A DNA stretch of 64,000 bases from CAYVVD01 sp964454975 (GTDB taxonomy: Bacteria; Bacteroidota; Ignavibacteria; Kapaibacteriales; UBA2268): contig CAYVVD010000011.1 of the NCBI GenBank assembly GCA_964454975.1, forward strand, positions 44,322 through 108,321, given 5' to 3'. The notes beneath the pieces are model-generated. The model was given only the letters and a program-made list of their open reading frames with translations, was not told the origin of the DNA and ran no database searches. The translations under genes were made by a program, and so were the position numbers. This document shows, piece by piece, positions 1 to 9,595 of the stretch (the stretch's first letter is position 1; each line of letters begins with the position of its first letter).

Positions 1-2
1 AT

Positions 3-413
3 ATATTGGCTCTTACAGCGAGTTTTTCCTGGGGATTATACACAGTAGTCGGTAAGAAGTTTACTATGAAATATGGAGCGGCTTATTCAACTGCGTTGGC
101 GACATTAACCGGATTTCTCCTATTTGCACCTATTTTTTATTACATACCAAACGAATTAACAGCATTTGATTTCAAGCCTTATAACTGGCTTCAGATTTTT
201 TATCTTGGAGCAGTTACTTCAGGTTTGGGATATGCCCTGTGGTATTATGCATTAAAGAGAATTGAAGCAAGTAAAGTGTCAGTATTTAATAACATTCAGC
301 CGATATTTACAACCATTTTGTCAATTATAATTTTTGGGCAGGAATTGAGCGCTATATTTATTAGCGGAGGCGTGCTTATTATTGGAGGTGTTATTCTGAC
401 TCAGCGGGGGTAA
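3..413 (+). CDS. EamA-family transporter, C-terminal part (cut by left edge)
   Basis: The reading frame is open to the left edge, so the true start lies outside; the TTG at 6 is only the first possible start codon in view. About 136 residues are visible with four hydrophobic segments and the typical second EamA repeat: a short glycine-rich entry (WGLYTVVGKKF), a YALWYYALKR loop and a final pair of helices ending in GGVLIIGGVILTQRG. EamA/DMT proteins are inner-membrane exporters or permeases for small metabolites; the substrate cannot be told from sequence. The last 93 bases overlap the 3' end of the convergent histidine kinase gene. Confidence 0.85.
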   Translation: MLALTASFSWGLYTVVGKKFTMKYGAAYSTALATLTGFLLFAPIFYYIPNELTAFDFKPYNWLQIFYLGAVTSGLGYALWYYALKRIEASKVSVFNNIQPIFTTILSIIIFGQELSAIFISGGVLIIGGVILTQRG

Positions 414-2792
414 ACCGTTATCAACTTTTTTAAGCGAAAAGTTAAATTTGCTGCCTTTGTCAATTTCACTCTCAACCCAGATTTTTCCATCATGCTTATC
501 AATGAATTCTTTGCAAAGTATTAGTCCAAGGCCGGTCCCCTGTTCCATTGAAGTACCGAGTGTTGAAAATGTCATATCGATCCTGAAAAGCTTTTCGATA
601 TGGGTTTCGTTTATTCCAACACCATCGTCCTCTACTGTGAAAACAATAACGTCGCCCTGCTCTCTCATGTAAATCTTTACTGAACCCCGATGGAGTGTAA
701 ACTTTATAGCATTGTTGATTAGGTTCCGTATCACGCTTTTAATCATATTTGGGTCTGCCATGCAGTAAGTTTTCTCGGGTACTCGTGACAAAAGTGTAAT
801 GTTTTTCTTATCTGCATTCAAATTCAGAAGATTGATATTCTCTTTTATCAGCACACTAATGTCTGTTGGAATTGGATTATATTCAATGCTACCTGTCTGT
901 GTCCTTGACCATTGGAGCAAGTTTTCGAGTAAATCAGAATAAAGCGTTGATGTTTTGTAGAGATTGTTAACTACCTCGGTTAACTGGCTGGAACTCATTA
1001 TTTGGTGTTTGTTGTGAAGCACATAAGATGAAAGCAAAATTGCCTGAAGCGGATTTTTTAAATCATGGGCGACAATATTGAAAAACTTGTCTTTTGCCAT
1101 ATTAACTTCCCGAAGCTTCGTTTCACTGATTTTCAACTCTTCGTTAAGCCTCTCCAAATCTTCTTTCTGATTTGTAATCTGAGTATTTTTCGCAGATAAT
1201 CTTTCGTTGACCTGCTTGATTTTCTCATTAATTTCCGAAAGTGCCCGGTTTGCTTTTTGTTTTGTTCGATAGCGATAGTAAATTAAAGCAGCTATAATCA
1301 CAACACCGAGGGAGATAGCAATAAAAAGGTTTCTGATACCAATCTGGGCATTGTTTTCAGCTTCCTGCTCCTTGTTTTTTAATTCAGCAATTTTAAGCTC
1401 TTTTTCCTTTTTTTCGGAATCATATTTAATTCTTAATTGCTCCACTCTCTGCCTTCCCTGTTCGGTTATAATCGAGTCCTTAAGGCTTGAGAATTTCTGG
1501 TGGTAATCAAGCGCTGTCTTATAATCGCCGCGTTTTTCGCTTATTTGGTAAACAAGGTTATAAATATCTCTTATCTGGAATTCATTGTTATAATCGAAAG
1601 CGTTTTGAAGCCCCATCTGTGCATATTTATAAGCATTGTCCAGTTGGTTGAGATAAAGGTAAATTTCTGCTATACTTACTAAAGGAATTGTTTTGGTCTT
1701 GTGATCGCCGATTTTATCTTTAATTTCAAGAGAACGCCTGCAGTAATCAAGCGCTTTAATATAATTTCCCTGTTTTTTATAAATAAGGCCCATATTGTTG
1801 TATATAATTGACTTTTTTTCGTCGTAGCCTTTTCCTTCAAGTTTTTCAAGTGTGCGCTTATAGTAATCCAGTGACTTGCTGTAATTACCGAGGTCATAAT
1901 AAACAATTCCAAGGTTTATCAATGTAAAGGCATGTTTTATAGGATCTCCCGATTTTTCAACGATTTCCAGTCTTTCCTGGTAAAGTTCAAGCGCCTTTAG
2001 ATGCTTGCCAAGGTCATAATATAAGTTACCAAGGTCATACAGTACTACACTAAGATTTTCCTCGTCTTTTATCTCTTCAAAAACATTAATTGACTTATGA
2101 TAAAATTCAAGGGATTTGTCGTATTCGGTATATTGATAATACAATTTGCCGATCATTCTAAGAATTTTTCCAACAGCTTCCATTTTTCCCAGATGCCGAA
2201 AAAGATCTGCAGCTAAATTGTAATGCCTTGCTGCTTCGCTGGATATTCCCCAATTATGATAAATAAGTGCGATATTATAATGAAGTCCTGCAGAACCAAG
2301 AGTATCACCAAGCTCTTTCCTAATCGTGAGTGCTTCATCGTAATAATTTAATGCTTTTTCATAATTTTCAATTGCCTGGTAAACAATACCCATATTGTTA
2401 TAAACTGCTGCAAGTTCCGAAGGATCATATATCCTTTTGAAAATTTCTATCGCCTTTTCGTTGAATTCAATTGCCTTGAGGTATTTTTTCTTGCGGTAGT
2501 TCAGATAGCCGATGTATGTAAGTGATTTCGCCTCTCCATATTGGTAATTTAACACTTGTGATATACTTAGCGATTCACTAAGGTATTCTTCAGCTTTTTC
2601 TTTATCCGGAATAAGCAGCATACCCCCAAGCTCATTAAGAATATCTGCTTTATTCTTCCCTGTCGCATTCTCCAGTTCTTCATATAAACTATCGAGTTTT
2701 TCTGAAACCGATTGTCCATAAATATTTGCCACATTGAGTACAATACTTAATGAAATCAATGGGAGCCAATATTTTTTATGTTTATTAATCAA
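321..2792 (-). CDS. TPR-containing membrane sensor histidine kinase
   Basis: The 823-residue protein begins with a signal peptide (MINKHKKYWLPLISLSIVLN...IYGQ). Residues about 30-430 are tandem tetratricopeptide repeats with the usual NNMGLIY/ALDYY spacing, predicted in the periplasm. One membrane helix lies at about 486-507, followed by a coiled coil. The kinase core has an H-box FFNIVAHDLKNPL with H576, an N-box NLINNAIKFT, and G boxes VEDDGVGI and GTGLGL. It should autophosphorylate in response to a periplasmic or protein-protein signal; no response regulator is adjacent, so it is an orphan. After the natural kinase end (FNFSLKK) about 35 polar residues are read antisense through the transporter gene, a likely accidental tail. 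No obvious ribosome site distinguishes other starts. Confidence 0.93.
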   Translation of the reverse strand: MINKHKKYWLPLISLSIVLNVANIYGQSVSEKLDSLYEELENATGKNKADILNELGGMLLIPDKEKAEEYLSESLSISQVLNYQYGEAKSLTYIGYLNYRKKKYLKAIEFNEKAIEIFKRIYDPSELAAVYNNMGIVYQAIENYEKALNYYDEALTIRKELGDTLGSAGLHYNIALIYHNWGISSEAARHYNLAADLFRHLGKMEAVGKILRMIGKLYYQYTEYDKSLEFYHKSINVFEEIKDEENLSVVLYDLGNLYYDLGKHLKALELYQERLEIVEKSGDPIKHAFTLINLGIVYYDLGNYSKSLDYYKRTLEKLEGKGYDEKKSIIYNNMGLIYKKQGNYIKALDYCRRSLEIKDKIGDHKTKTIPLVSIAEIYLYLNQLDNAYKYAQMGLQNAFDYNNEFQIRDIYNLVYQISEKRGDYKTALDYHQKFSSLKDSIITEQGRQRVEQLRIKYDSEKKEKELKIAELKNKEQEAENNAQIGIRNLFIAISLGVVIIAALIYYRYRTKQKANRALSEINEKIKQVNERLSAKNTQITNQKEDLERLNEELKISETKLREVNMAKDKFFNIVAHDLKNPLQAILLSSYVLHNKHQIMSSSQLTEVVNNLYKTSTLYSDLLENLLQWSRTQTGSIEYNPIPTDISVLIKENINLLNLNADKKNITLLSRVPEKTYCMADPNMIKSVIRNLINNAIKFTLHRGSVKIYMREQGDVIVFTVEDDGVGINETHIEKLFRIDMTFSTLGTSMEQGTGLGLILCKEFIDKHDGKIWVESEIDKGSKFNFSLKKVDNGLPPLSQNNTSNNKHASANKYSAQFLPKNYN

Positions 2793-2843
2793 GCTTCAAT
2801 CTATACTTTGGTTAAACCATTGCAAGTTATATAAGATAACAAA

Positions 2844-2881
2844 AAAAAAGAGAGGGTGAAATAAATCTCCCTCTCTTTTTT
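2844..2881 (-). terminator. Intrinsic terminator after the 84-residue gene
   Basis: A 7-bp GC-rich stem (GAGAGGG 2850-2856 with CCCTCTC 2869-2875) around a 12-base loop is extended by A/T pairs, with a run of nine A on the plus strand that becomes a U tract in minus-strand RNA. It lies 16 bases after the stop of the small gene and 52 bases before the kinase start, so the two are separate transcription units. The symmetrical T run would also let it work from the other direction. Confidence 0.8.
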
Positions 2882-2897
2882 ATAATTGTAATAATTA

Positions 2898-3152
2898 TTA
2901 AAAAGGTATTGGTTCCATATCAACCGGCTCTTCATCTTTTTCAACCATGTGAGTAGTGCCGTCGTAATCATAATCGAAATCACTCTGCCAGTCTGTATAA
3001 ATCTGGTTTGTGAGTTCCTCATCAGACATAATTACATCAACAGTCTGCTGGTTGTCGAGATAAAGTTGATCTATCTGCTGTGTTGTGTAAGGAGCATCAA
3101 CGAACATAACGTTGATGTACATAAGGATAGCAATAATAAGTTCCATGACCAT
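2898..3152 (-). CDS. Small hypothetical protein with hydrophobic N-terminus
   Basis: An 84-residue frame starts MVMELIIAILMYINVMFVDAP and continues with a very acidic, Asp/Glu/Tyr-rich tail ending EEPVDMEPIPF. The second ATG (3146) is the better start because AAAGGG sits eight bases before it. The hydrophobic start could be an uncleaved anchor or short signal. A clear terminator follows the stop and supports a genuine transcript. No family is recognised. Its promoter region is cut off by the N gap 24 bases upstream. Confidence 0.5.
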   Translation of the reverse strand: MVMELIIAILMYINVMFVDAPYTTQQIDQLYLDNQQTVDVIMSDEELTNQIYTDWQSDFDYDYDGTTHMVEKDEEPVDMEPIPF

Positions 3153-3176
3153 GACCCTTTAATTAGTTAAGAATAA

Positions 3177-3276
3177 NNNNNNNNNNNNNNNNNNNNNNNN
3201 NNNNNNNNNNNNNNNNNNNNNNNNNNNNNNNNNNNNNNNNNNNNNNNNNNNNNNNNNNNNNNNNNNNNNNNNNNNN
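3177..3276. other. Scaffold gap (100 N)
   Basis: Exactly 100 unknown bases, the usual placeholder for a scaffold join of unknown length. Gene order across it is therefore not proven. Confidence 0.99.
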
Positions 3277-3634
3277 AGAAAATCAAATATGATGCAAGTG
3301 TTTTTTTTTAAATTAAAAATAAATCCTGTTTTTTTATTGATCGCCAATCCTTTGGTGAGTCTTTTTGACAATAAATGTCAGCCCCCACTAATACAATCAA
3401 AATGCCAATCTCCCATTATTACTCATTTTCGGTCCTTTTTACCCATTTATCGGGTGAAAATGATTAAATTTTAGTTATTATTCAGAGAACAATCAATTTG
3501 TTGGTTAAAAGTGTTCTCATCATATTCCATTAATAGCCAAATGGTTATTTTTAGACTGTTATTCAAGGCAAATAAAAAATGAACAGCCCAATAACAGTGG
3601 CTTTAATCTGACAATGTAAGTATCATATTAAACA
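3277..3634. other. Non-coding AT-rich stretch before the photolyase
   Basis: This stretch has no convincing gene; the open frame at 3289-3474 is rich in poly-T-derived Phe and looks random. It contains a weak interrupted dyad (ACCC 7 bases GGGT near 3440-3455, flanked by CATTTTC/GAAAATG) and presumably the photolyase promoter, which I cannot place confidently. Confidence 0.5.
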
Positions 3635-4993
3635 ATGGAGCAAATATTGGGCAAACACAGAGTGTTCAAGCTAAACAACATTGAGTATAACAAAGGACAC
3701 GTGCTCTACTGGATGAGTCGCGACCAAAGGGTAGATGACAACTGGGCTATGATTTATGCCCAAAATTTTGCACAAAAACATAATGTTAATCTGGCAGTAT
3801 GTTTCTGCCTTGTTGACAATTTCCCCGGTGCAAATAATCGCCACTACAGATTTATGCTCGATGGGCTCAAGAAAACCCTGAAGAAACTGAATTCGCTTGG
3901 AATACCATTCATTGTTAAAAAAGGCATCCCCTCGGAAATAATCCCAAACATCGTCAAAGAACTATCTGTCGGAAAACTGGTAACTGACTTCGATCCACTC
4001 AGGATTAAGAAAGATTGGAAAGAACAAGTAAATTCAAAATTAAATATCCCGTTTGAAGAAGTTGATGCTCACAATATTATTCCCTGCAGGATATTATCCG
4101 TTAAAGAGGAATATGCAGCATATACTTTAAGGCCTAAAATCAACAAGGCACTTGAAATGTATCTTGAAGATTTTCCTAAAATAACAAAACAGGAAAAACA
4201 AACAATTAATTTTGAAACTGACCGGGAAGAAATTGAAAAGAGTTTGTCTTTCGACTTCTCGGTTAAGCCTGTAGAATGGCTGCAACCGGGCGAAGATGAA
4301 GCTCTTGAAATGCTTAATACATTTATTCATGATAAGCTTCCTAAATATAGCAATGAGCGCAACAACCCTATTGCAGATGTGAATTCCAATTTATCGCCAT
4401 ACCTGCATTTCGGCCATATTTCAGCACAGAGAGTAGCACTGGAAGTAAGAAAACAGGCGCATGATGATGATAATTCCCGGGCATTTTTCGAGGAGTTAAT
4501 TGTCCGAAAGGAGCTGTCGGATAATTACTGCTTCTACAATGAAAATTATGATAATTTCGCCGGTTTTCCTTCATGGGCCCGGAAGTCCCTGGATGAACAC
4601 AGAAACGATAAACGCGAATTTGTTTACTCATTTGACGAGTTTGAAACAGCCGGAACTCATGACAAATTATGGAATGCTGCCCAGCTTGAAATGGTTAACA
4701 CCGGGAAAATGCATGGCTACATGAGAATGTACTGGGCAAAAAAAATACTGGAATGGTCAGAATCACCAGAAGAAGCGCAAAAAACGGCTATTTACCTGAA
4801 TGATAAATATGAATTGGATGGAAGAGACCCGAATGGTTTTACAGGTATTGCATGGTCTATAGGCGGTGTTCATGACCGCCCATGGTTTGAGAGGGAAATA
4901 TTTGGAAAAATCAGGTATATGGCTGAAAGCGGTTGCAGAAAGAAGTTTAATGTTGATACCTACATTAAGAAGCATTTAAACAGTGAATATTAA
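3635..4993 (+). CDS. phr: Class II CPD photolyase
   Basis: The 452-residue protein matches class II deoxyribodipyrimidine photolyases in length and motifs: an N-terminal VLYWMSRDQRVDDNWA segment of the Rossmann-like antenna domain, followed by the helical FAD domain with SPYLHFGHIS and, near the C-terminus, GRDPNGFTGIAWSIGGVHDR. The class II enzyme uses FADH- and blue/near-UV light to split cyclobutane pyrimidine dimers in DNA. It is a single gene, converging with the broken PAS kinase eight bases after its stop. A photolyase suggests exposure to sunlight. The start at 3635 gives the family N-terminus; no strong Shine-Dalgarno precedes it, which is common in this phylum. Confidence 0.95.
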   Translation: MEQILGKHRVFKLNNIEYNKGHVLYWMSRDQRVDDNWAMIYAQNFAQKHNVNLAVCFCLVDNFPGANNRHYRFMLDGLKKTLKKLNSLGIPFIVKKGIPSEIIPNIVKELSVGKLVTDFDPLRIKKDWKEQVNSKLNIPFEEVDAHNIIPCRILSVKEEYAAYTLRPKINKALEMYLEDFPKITKQEKQTINFETDREEIEKSLSFDFSVKPVEWLQPGEDEALEMLNTFIHDKLPKYSNERNNPIADVNSNLSPYLHFGHISAQRVALEVRKQAHDDDNSRAFFEELIVRKELSDNYCFYNENYDNFAGFPSWARKSLDEHRNDKREFVYSFDEFETAGTHDKLWNAAQLEMVNTGKMHGYMRMYWAKKILEWSESPEEAQKTAIYLNDKYELDGRDPNGFTGIAWSIGGVHDRPWFEREIFGKIRYMAESGCRKKFNVDTYIKKHLNSEY

Positions 4994-5000
4994 TGGCAGA

Positions 5001-6217
5001 TTATTTTGCTTTTGGCAAAGTGAAAATAAAACCGGAGCCCTTGCCTTGTTTGCTTTCCACCGAGATTTTCCCACCGTTTAGGTTAACAAATTCTTTGCAG
5101 AGTATGAGTCCAAGGCCTGTGCCCTGTTCCTTCGAGGTACCCTGCTTTGAAATTGTTCCAATTTGAAACAGGCTTTCAATCTCAGATTCAGTCATTCCGA
5201 TTCCTGTATCCCTAACTGTTACTATCACTTCAGATTCAGTTTTATTTGAGCTTATACTTACATCCCCCCCTTCATTAGAATATTTCACAGCATTTGAGAT
5301 AAGGTTCCTCAGTACTGTGTTAACCATGTTATAATCAGCATAAACTGTAATATCTTTAGGGACATCGTAAGAAATATTTATTTTCTTTGTTTCTGCATTT
5401 TGCTTGTTCAGGTAGATGTTGTTAACGACTAATTCCACCAAAACAAAATTCTGAGGTTTTAACTCAATTCTTCCTGTCTGTGTGCGCGACCAGTGAAGTA
5501 AATTTTCGAGAAGGCTGAAAACCAGCTTTGCAGAATTATTAAGCTCCTTCATAAAATCTTTTAATCTGTTATTTTGAATCGCTTCGAGATTGTTGTACAG
5601 AAAATCAGTTGTACCCAGAACATAATTAAATGGATTCCTGAGGTCGTGGGCAATAATTGAAAAAAATTTATCCTTTGTAGCGTTCAATTCTTCAAGCCGG
5701 GCTTTAGCTTTTATTATTTCTTCTTCCTGTAATTTTCTTTCCGTAATATCGAAAACAATTCCTATCAGCCTGGCAGGGCTTCCATCCGGATTCCTCTCGA
5801 CGATGTTTCCCCTGTCATAGAACCACCTGTAGCTACCGTTTTTATGCTTTATCCGGTATTCCACTTCATATGCAGGTAAATTGCCTTGCAAGTGTTCCCT
5901 CATTGCATTCATAGTATTTTCATAATCATGGGGATGAATCATCTCAGTCCATTCATAGACATTCGGATTAATCTCCCCGGGTTTATATCCGAGTGTTTCT
6001 ATTTTCTTCGGATTGTATTTTACGACACCGGTTTCGCAATCCCATTCCACCTGCCGAGGTTCCCTGCCCACGCAAACTCAAATTCCTCTTGCTTTTTGCG
6101 AAGTTCATCCTCGATAGTTTTTAATTGTTCAATGTTGCTTTCAAGAATCATATTCCTGCTTTTGAAGGAATCAATTTCCTTAAGCAGTTCTTCTATAGAA
6201 AGAGCTGAGTAATCCAT
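5001..6217 (-). pseudogene. PAS-domain histidine kinase, one-base frameshift
   Basis: Two overlapping frames make one kinase. The 5' frame from ATG 6217 gives a coiled-coil start (MDYSALSIEELLKEIDSF) and the opening of a PAS domain, EEFEFAWAGNLGRW, then leaves frame. The second frame continues at EWDCETGVVKYN. Adding one C to the CC at 6047-6048 (plus strand) restores an uninterrupted protein of about 405 residues: coiled coil, PAS/PAC (to GIVFDITERK), H-box FFSIIAHDLRNPF, N-box NLISNAVKYS, VRDTGIGM and GTGLGL. There is no signal peptide or membrane helix, so it is a cytoplasmic sensor kinase resembling the TPR kinase in its catalytic core. Either a recent pseudogene or a sequencing error; all catalytic motifs remain intact, favouring error. 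Confidence 0.85.
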
Positions 6218-6340
6218 TTTCCCGTTGATATTGCCAATTAAAAGTAAATAGTTAATTTAAATCAATTCGTGGTCTTTACAAATTCAAATCGCAATTTTTT
6301 ACTTTATTTATATTATTCACAAATAACGAGAGGCTGATTT

Positions 6341-7531
6341 ATGGACATAAAACCAATCCAGAAAGCATTGAAGGACGCAGGATTCGACGGATGGCTATTT
6401 TATGATTTTCACAACAGGGATGCAATTGCTGCAAGGATATTAAAAATGGATACGAAGCGATTTGCTTCCAGGAGATGGTTCTATTTTGTACCGGCAGAAG
6501 GTACCCCGCAGAAATTAGTGCATGCTATTGAACCCTGGAGATGTGATCACCTCCCGGGAGACAAGAATATATATTTACCCTGGCAACAGCAGCATGAATT
6601 ACTTAAAAATCTACTCAGCGGCCACAAAAAGGTGGCAATGCAATATTCACCGTACAATGCAATACCCTATGTTTCTATTGTTGATGGTGGTACTCTTGAG
6701 CTCGTAAGGAGTTTTGGGGTTGACGTAGTATCGAGTGCTGACCTTGTAAGCAGGTTTGAATCTCACTTAACAATGGAAGACCGCGACAGCCATTTCGCAG
6801 CAGGCGAGATTATGCAAAAAGTTAAAGATGAAGCGTTTAATGAAATTGCACGCAGAATTAAAGCGGGCAATCCCCCTAAGGAATTTGAAATACAGAATTA
6901 TATGCACAATATGATGCGGGATAATAATATGGTATGGGAGGACGGCCCAATCGTTGCAGTAAATGAGCATGCAGCAGACCCGCATTTCGAGCCGACTCCC
7001 GAAAACAGTCATATTATGAAAGAAGGCGACCTTGTACTAATAGACCTTTGGGCAAAGCAGGACAAACCGGGTAGTATATATTATGATGTTACCTGGATGG
7101 GATACATCGGAACCGAAATCCCTGATAAGATTGATGAAGTATTCCAGGTAATAAGGAAAGCAAGGGATACCGGCCACCAGCTTGTTATTGACCGCTTTGC
7201 ATCAAATTCTCCGGTACACGGCTGGGAAGTTGATGATGCTGTGCGAAAAGTGGTTGTTGACGCCGGATACGGTGAGTATTTCATCCACAGAACAGGTCAT
7301 AACATAGCCGAAGAAGTTCACGGAAACGGTGCACACATTGACAACCTTGAAACAAAAGACGAGCGAGTAATAATCCCGGGAACATGTTTTTCAATCGAGC
7401 CGGGAATATATATGCCTGAGGAAAAAATCGGATTCAGGACGGAGATAGATGTACTTGTTAATGATAATGGTGAGGTGGAAGTTGCGGGTTCAATCCAGGA
7501 AAAAGTAATCCCGGTTATGACGCTGGTGTGA
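6341..7531 (+). CDS. M24 metallopeptidase (Xaa-Pro dipeptidase-like)
   Basis: The 396-residue protein has a creatinase-like N-terminal domain (about 1-150) and a C-terminal pita-bread M24 fold. The expected five metal ligands are visible: Asp in LIDLWA, Asp in YYDVTW, His in HRTGHNIAEEVHG, Glu in CFSIEPGIY and Glu in FRTEIDV. Such enzymes cut Xaa-Pro bonds using two divalent metal ions, in the cytoplasm. No signal peptide is present. The start ATG at 6341 is preceded by GAGAGGC. The DUF58 gene follows after a short gap and may be co-transcribed, though no functional link is known. Confidence 0.9.
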   Translation: MDIKPIQKALKDAGFDGWLFYDFHNRDAIAARILKMDTKRFASRRWFYFVPAEGTPQKLVHAIEPWRCDHLPGDKNIYLPWQQQHELLKNLLSGHKKVAMQYSPYNAIPYVSIVDGGTLELVRSFGVDVVSSADLVSRFESHLTMEDRDSHFAAGEIMQKVKDEAFNEIARRIKAGNPPKEFEIQNYMHNMMRDNNMVWEDGPIVAVNEHAADPHFEPTPENSHIMKEGDLVLIDLWAKQDKPGSIYYDVTWMGYIGTEIPDKIDEVFQVIRKARDTGHQLVIDRFASNSPVHGWEVDDAVRKVVVDAGYGEYFIHRTGHNIAEEVHGNGAHIDNLETKDERVIIPGTCFSIEPGIYMPEEKIGFRTEIDVLVNDNGEVEVAGSIQEKVIPVMTLV

Positions 7532-7573
7532 AGTGATACTCAATTATTGAGATATAATTACGTCGCTTCTGCA

Positions 7574-8467
7574 ATGCAGGATTACAGGAAATACCTCCGC
7601 CCGGAAATAATTGCAAAACTCGGCAATATGGAACTGAAAGCCAGGCTCGTTGTTGAAGGCTTTATAACGGGACTACACCGTTCGCCATATCATGGCTTCA
7701 GCGTTGAGTTTGCAGAACACAGGCAATACCGTCCCGGTGATGAAATAAGGCATATTGACTGGAAAGTTTTTGGAAGGACTGACCGCTACTACGTAAAGCA
7801 GTTCGAAGAAGAAACTAACCTGCGCTCGGTAATTGCAGTTGATTCAAGCGCATCAATGGGATACGCTTCGAAAGGATTAATATCAAAGTATGAGTACGCA
7901 ATCTACCTGGCAGCCGCACTTTCTTATATGATGATAAGGCAAAGAGATGCCGTAGGACTGGCGTTGTACGACACTGAAATTCGTAAATATCTCCCTGCGA
8001 GCTCACGCCCTTCCTATATAAGTGAAATATTGAAAGCTCTCTCTTCCGCAGAAACAGTGAATGAAACGGGCACATCCTCATCATTGGACAAGCTTGCAGA
8101 GCAGTTCAAGCGCCGGGGGCTGGTGATTGTGATGAGCGATTTTTTTGATGAACCAGAATCAGTAATAAACGCGCTAAAACATTTCAGGCACCGCAACCAT
8201 GAAGTGCTGGCATTCCATATACTTGACCCTCGGGAAGTAGATTTCAAGTTTGGACCTGGAGCTACATTCAAAGACATGGAAACAGGCGAGGAGCTTGTAA
8301 CACAACCTTACCAGATACGCAAGAGTTACGCTGAAGCAGTTCAGAATTTTATTCGTGATATTCGCAGCGCCTGCCACCACAACAACATTGATTACCACCT
8401 TGTTGACACATCCATGCCATTTGATAAAGCTATGAGGGATTACATGGCGAAAAGGCGAAAGGTTTGA
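7574..8467 (+). CDS. DUF58 domain protein (vWA-like, MoxR-associated type)
   Basis: From ATG 7574 the protein is 297 residues and opens with the family-typical MQDYRKYLRPEIIAKL. The DUF58 signature RPGDEIRHIDWKVFGRTD is present, followed by a von Willebrand A-like part (AVDSSASMGY, a MIDAS-like DxSxS). DUF58 proteins often sit beside MoxR AAA+ ATPases and act in protein maturation or stress; no MoxR gene is in this window. A TTG at 7547 would add nine residues but gives an atypical start. The stop lies three bases from the 3' end of the convergent tRNA. Confidence 0.88.
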   Translation: MQDYRKYLRPEIIAKLGNMELKARLVVEGFITGLHRSPYHGFSVEFAEHRQYRPGDEIRHIDWKVFGRTDRYYVKQFEEETNLRSVIAVDSSASMGYASKGLISKYEYAIYLAAALSYMMIRQRDAVGLALYDTEIRKYLPASSRPSYISEILKALSSAETVNETGTSSSLDKLAEQFKRRGLVIVMSDFFDEPESVINALKHFRHRNHEVLAFHILDPREVDFKFGPGATFKDMETGEELVTQPYQIRKSYAEAVQNFIRDIRSACHHNNIDYHLVDTSMPFDKAMRDYMAKRRKV

Positions 8468-8470
8468 GAG

Positions 8471-8544
8471 TGGGCCTGGAGGGACTTGAACCCCCAACCG
8501 ACGGATTATGAGTCCGGCGCTCTAACCACTTGAGCTACAGGCCC
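8471..8544 (-). tRNA. tRNA with CAU anticodon (elongator Met or Ile2)
   Basis: The 74-base minus-strand sequence folds as a cloverleaf: acceptor GGGCCTG paired with CAGGCCC, D arm TAGCTC..GAGC, anticodon stem CCGGA/TCCGT-type with loop CTCATAA, and T arm with GGTTCAAGTCC. The anticodon is CAT. Loop and stem do not show the three G-C pairs of the initiator, so it is an elongator Met tRNA or the lysidine-modified isoleucine tRNA; I cannot choose by eye. CCA is not encoded (the A discriminator is followed by CTC). It is read toward the DUF58 gene. Confidence 0.93.
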
Positions 8545-8582
8545 GAAAAAGAGAAGCAAATATAAAAAATTTAAATCTATTA

Positions 8583-9362
8583 TCAATAATTGAAGAGTCC
8601 TATATACAAGCCTATTTGAGCATAAGGGCCATTCTTGTTTATACCGTCCGGTACTCCGTTTAGATTTGAAATGTTGTTGAATTGCCAGTCCGACTCTGCG
8701 AAATTTAATGTGTAGCCGCCGTTTAGTTTTATCATAAGGAAATCCTGAAGGGCAAATTCAATATCAATATTTGGCTGTATATAATAAGCAGAACGTTCCA
8801 TAGTATGGAAAAATGAATCCCCAACCTGCCCTGGTGTTATATTTCCCCATTCTATGTCAACTGGACCCTGGTAAGTATCAATCTGCAAGTTTGACCAGCC
8901 AAGGCCAATACCGGGTAGAACGGCAACAGATTTGAAAAGTACGATACCATAATCAACTGAAAAGCCGGTAAATACAAGGGTGTAATCAACGGTCCTGTCA
9001 AGGTCTGCATTATTCACTGTAGCTTTTGCTTCAGAACTCGCGACGCCACTCATTCCGTAGAATCCAACCCTTAGGTTCGGGATCCACGGAATCCCCGTAA
9101 AACCATGTGCACCGCTCAGGAAAACTGGAGCTTCAAATTCAGGCACTTGAAAATTATTGTTACTTAAGAATGTATTCAGGTCGTCGAAATTCGCAAAGTG
9201 GAAAGTTGCCAAATAACCCCCGCCGATGCCAAAATAAGGGGGGGGCTCCTGTTGGAGTGGCTCGGTATCGAAATTGAGATTATCAAGTTCATCATCCTGT
9301 GCATTAGCTGGAATAATTAAAATAAAGAATAATAATGCTAAAATAAGGTTTCCGTTTCTCAT
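8583..9362 (-). CDS. Secreted protein, probable small outer-membrane barrel
   Basis: This 259-residue protein starts with a signal peptide (MRNGNLILALLFFILIIPANAQ, cut after NAQ). The mature part is rich in alternating hydrophobic/glycine strands (GIGGGYLATFHFANF, GIGLGWSNLQI, LMIKLNGGYTLNF) and ends in aromatic GLYIGLFNY, a terminal aromatic residue as needed for outer-membrane insertion. No named family is recognised. It is divergent from the ECF sigma gene with 233 bases between starts, so it is a candidate target or partner of that system, but this is only positional. Confidence 0.7.
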   Translation of the reverse strand: MRNGNLILALLFFILIIPANAQDDELDNLNFDTEPLQQEPPPYFGIGGGYLATFHFANFDDLNTFLSNNNFQVPEFEAPVFLSGAHGFTGIPWIPNLRVGFYGMSGVASSEAKATVNNADLDRTVDYTLVFTGFSVDYGIVLFKSVAVLPGIGLGWSNLQIDTYQGPVDIEWGNITPGQVGDSFFHTMERSAYYIQPNIDIEFALQDFLMIKLNGGYTLNFAESDWQFNNISNLNGVPDGINKNGPYAQIGLYIGLFNY

Positions 9363-9595
9363 TGCTTCTCCGGTTTTTATTCCATCGTAAAATTAAAAGA
9401 TAATAAACGATTGTGGACAATAATAAATTTTAAATTCATTCTATTCTTAATGAAGCGGTTTAAATCAAGCTAAACTTATGCCTTGCATAAAGTTAAAAAA
9501 AATGTTAATATTATCTTGTTCATTTTCAGTTAATTTTTGTCCTAAAAACTATTCTCAGGTGTTAAATAATAGACAGCCCGGAGCTGTTAACTAAA

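Noticed and set aside
3289..3474. 61-codon open frame on the plus strand
   Set aside because: It is poly-T-derived, starts in low-complexity sequence, has no ribosome site and no family-like features.
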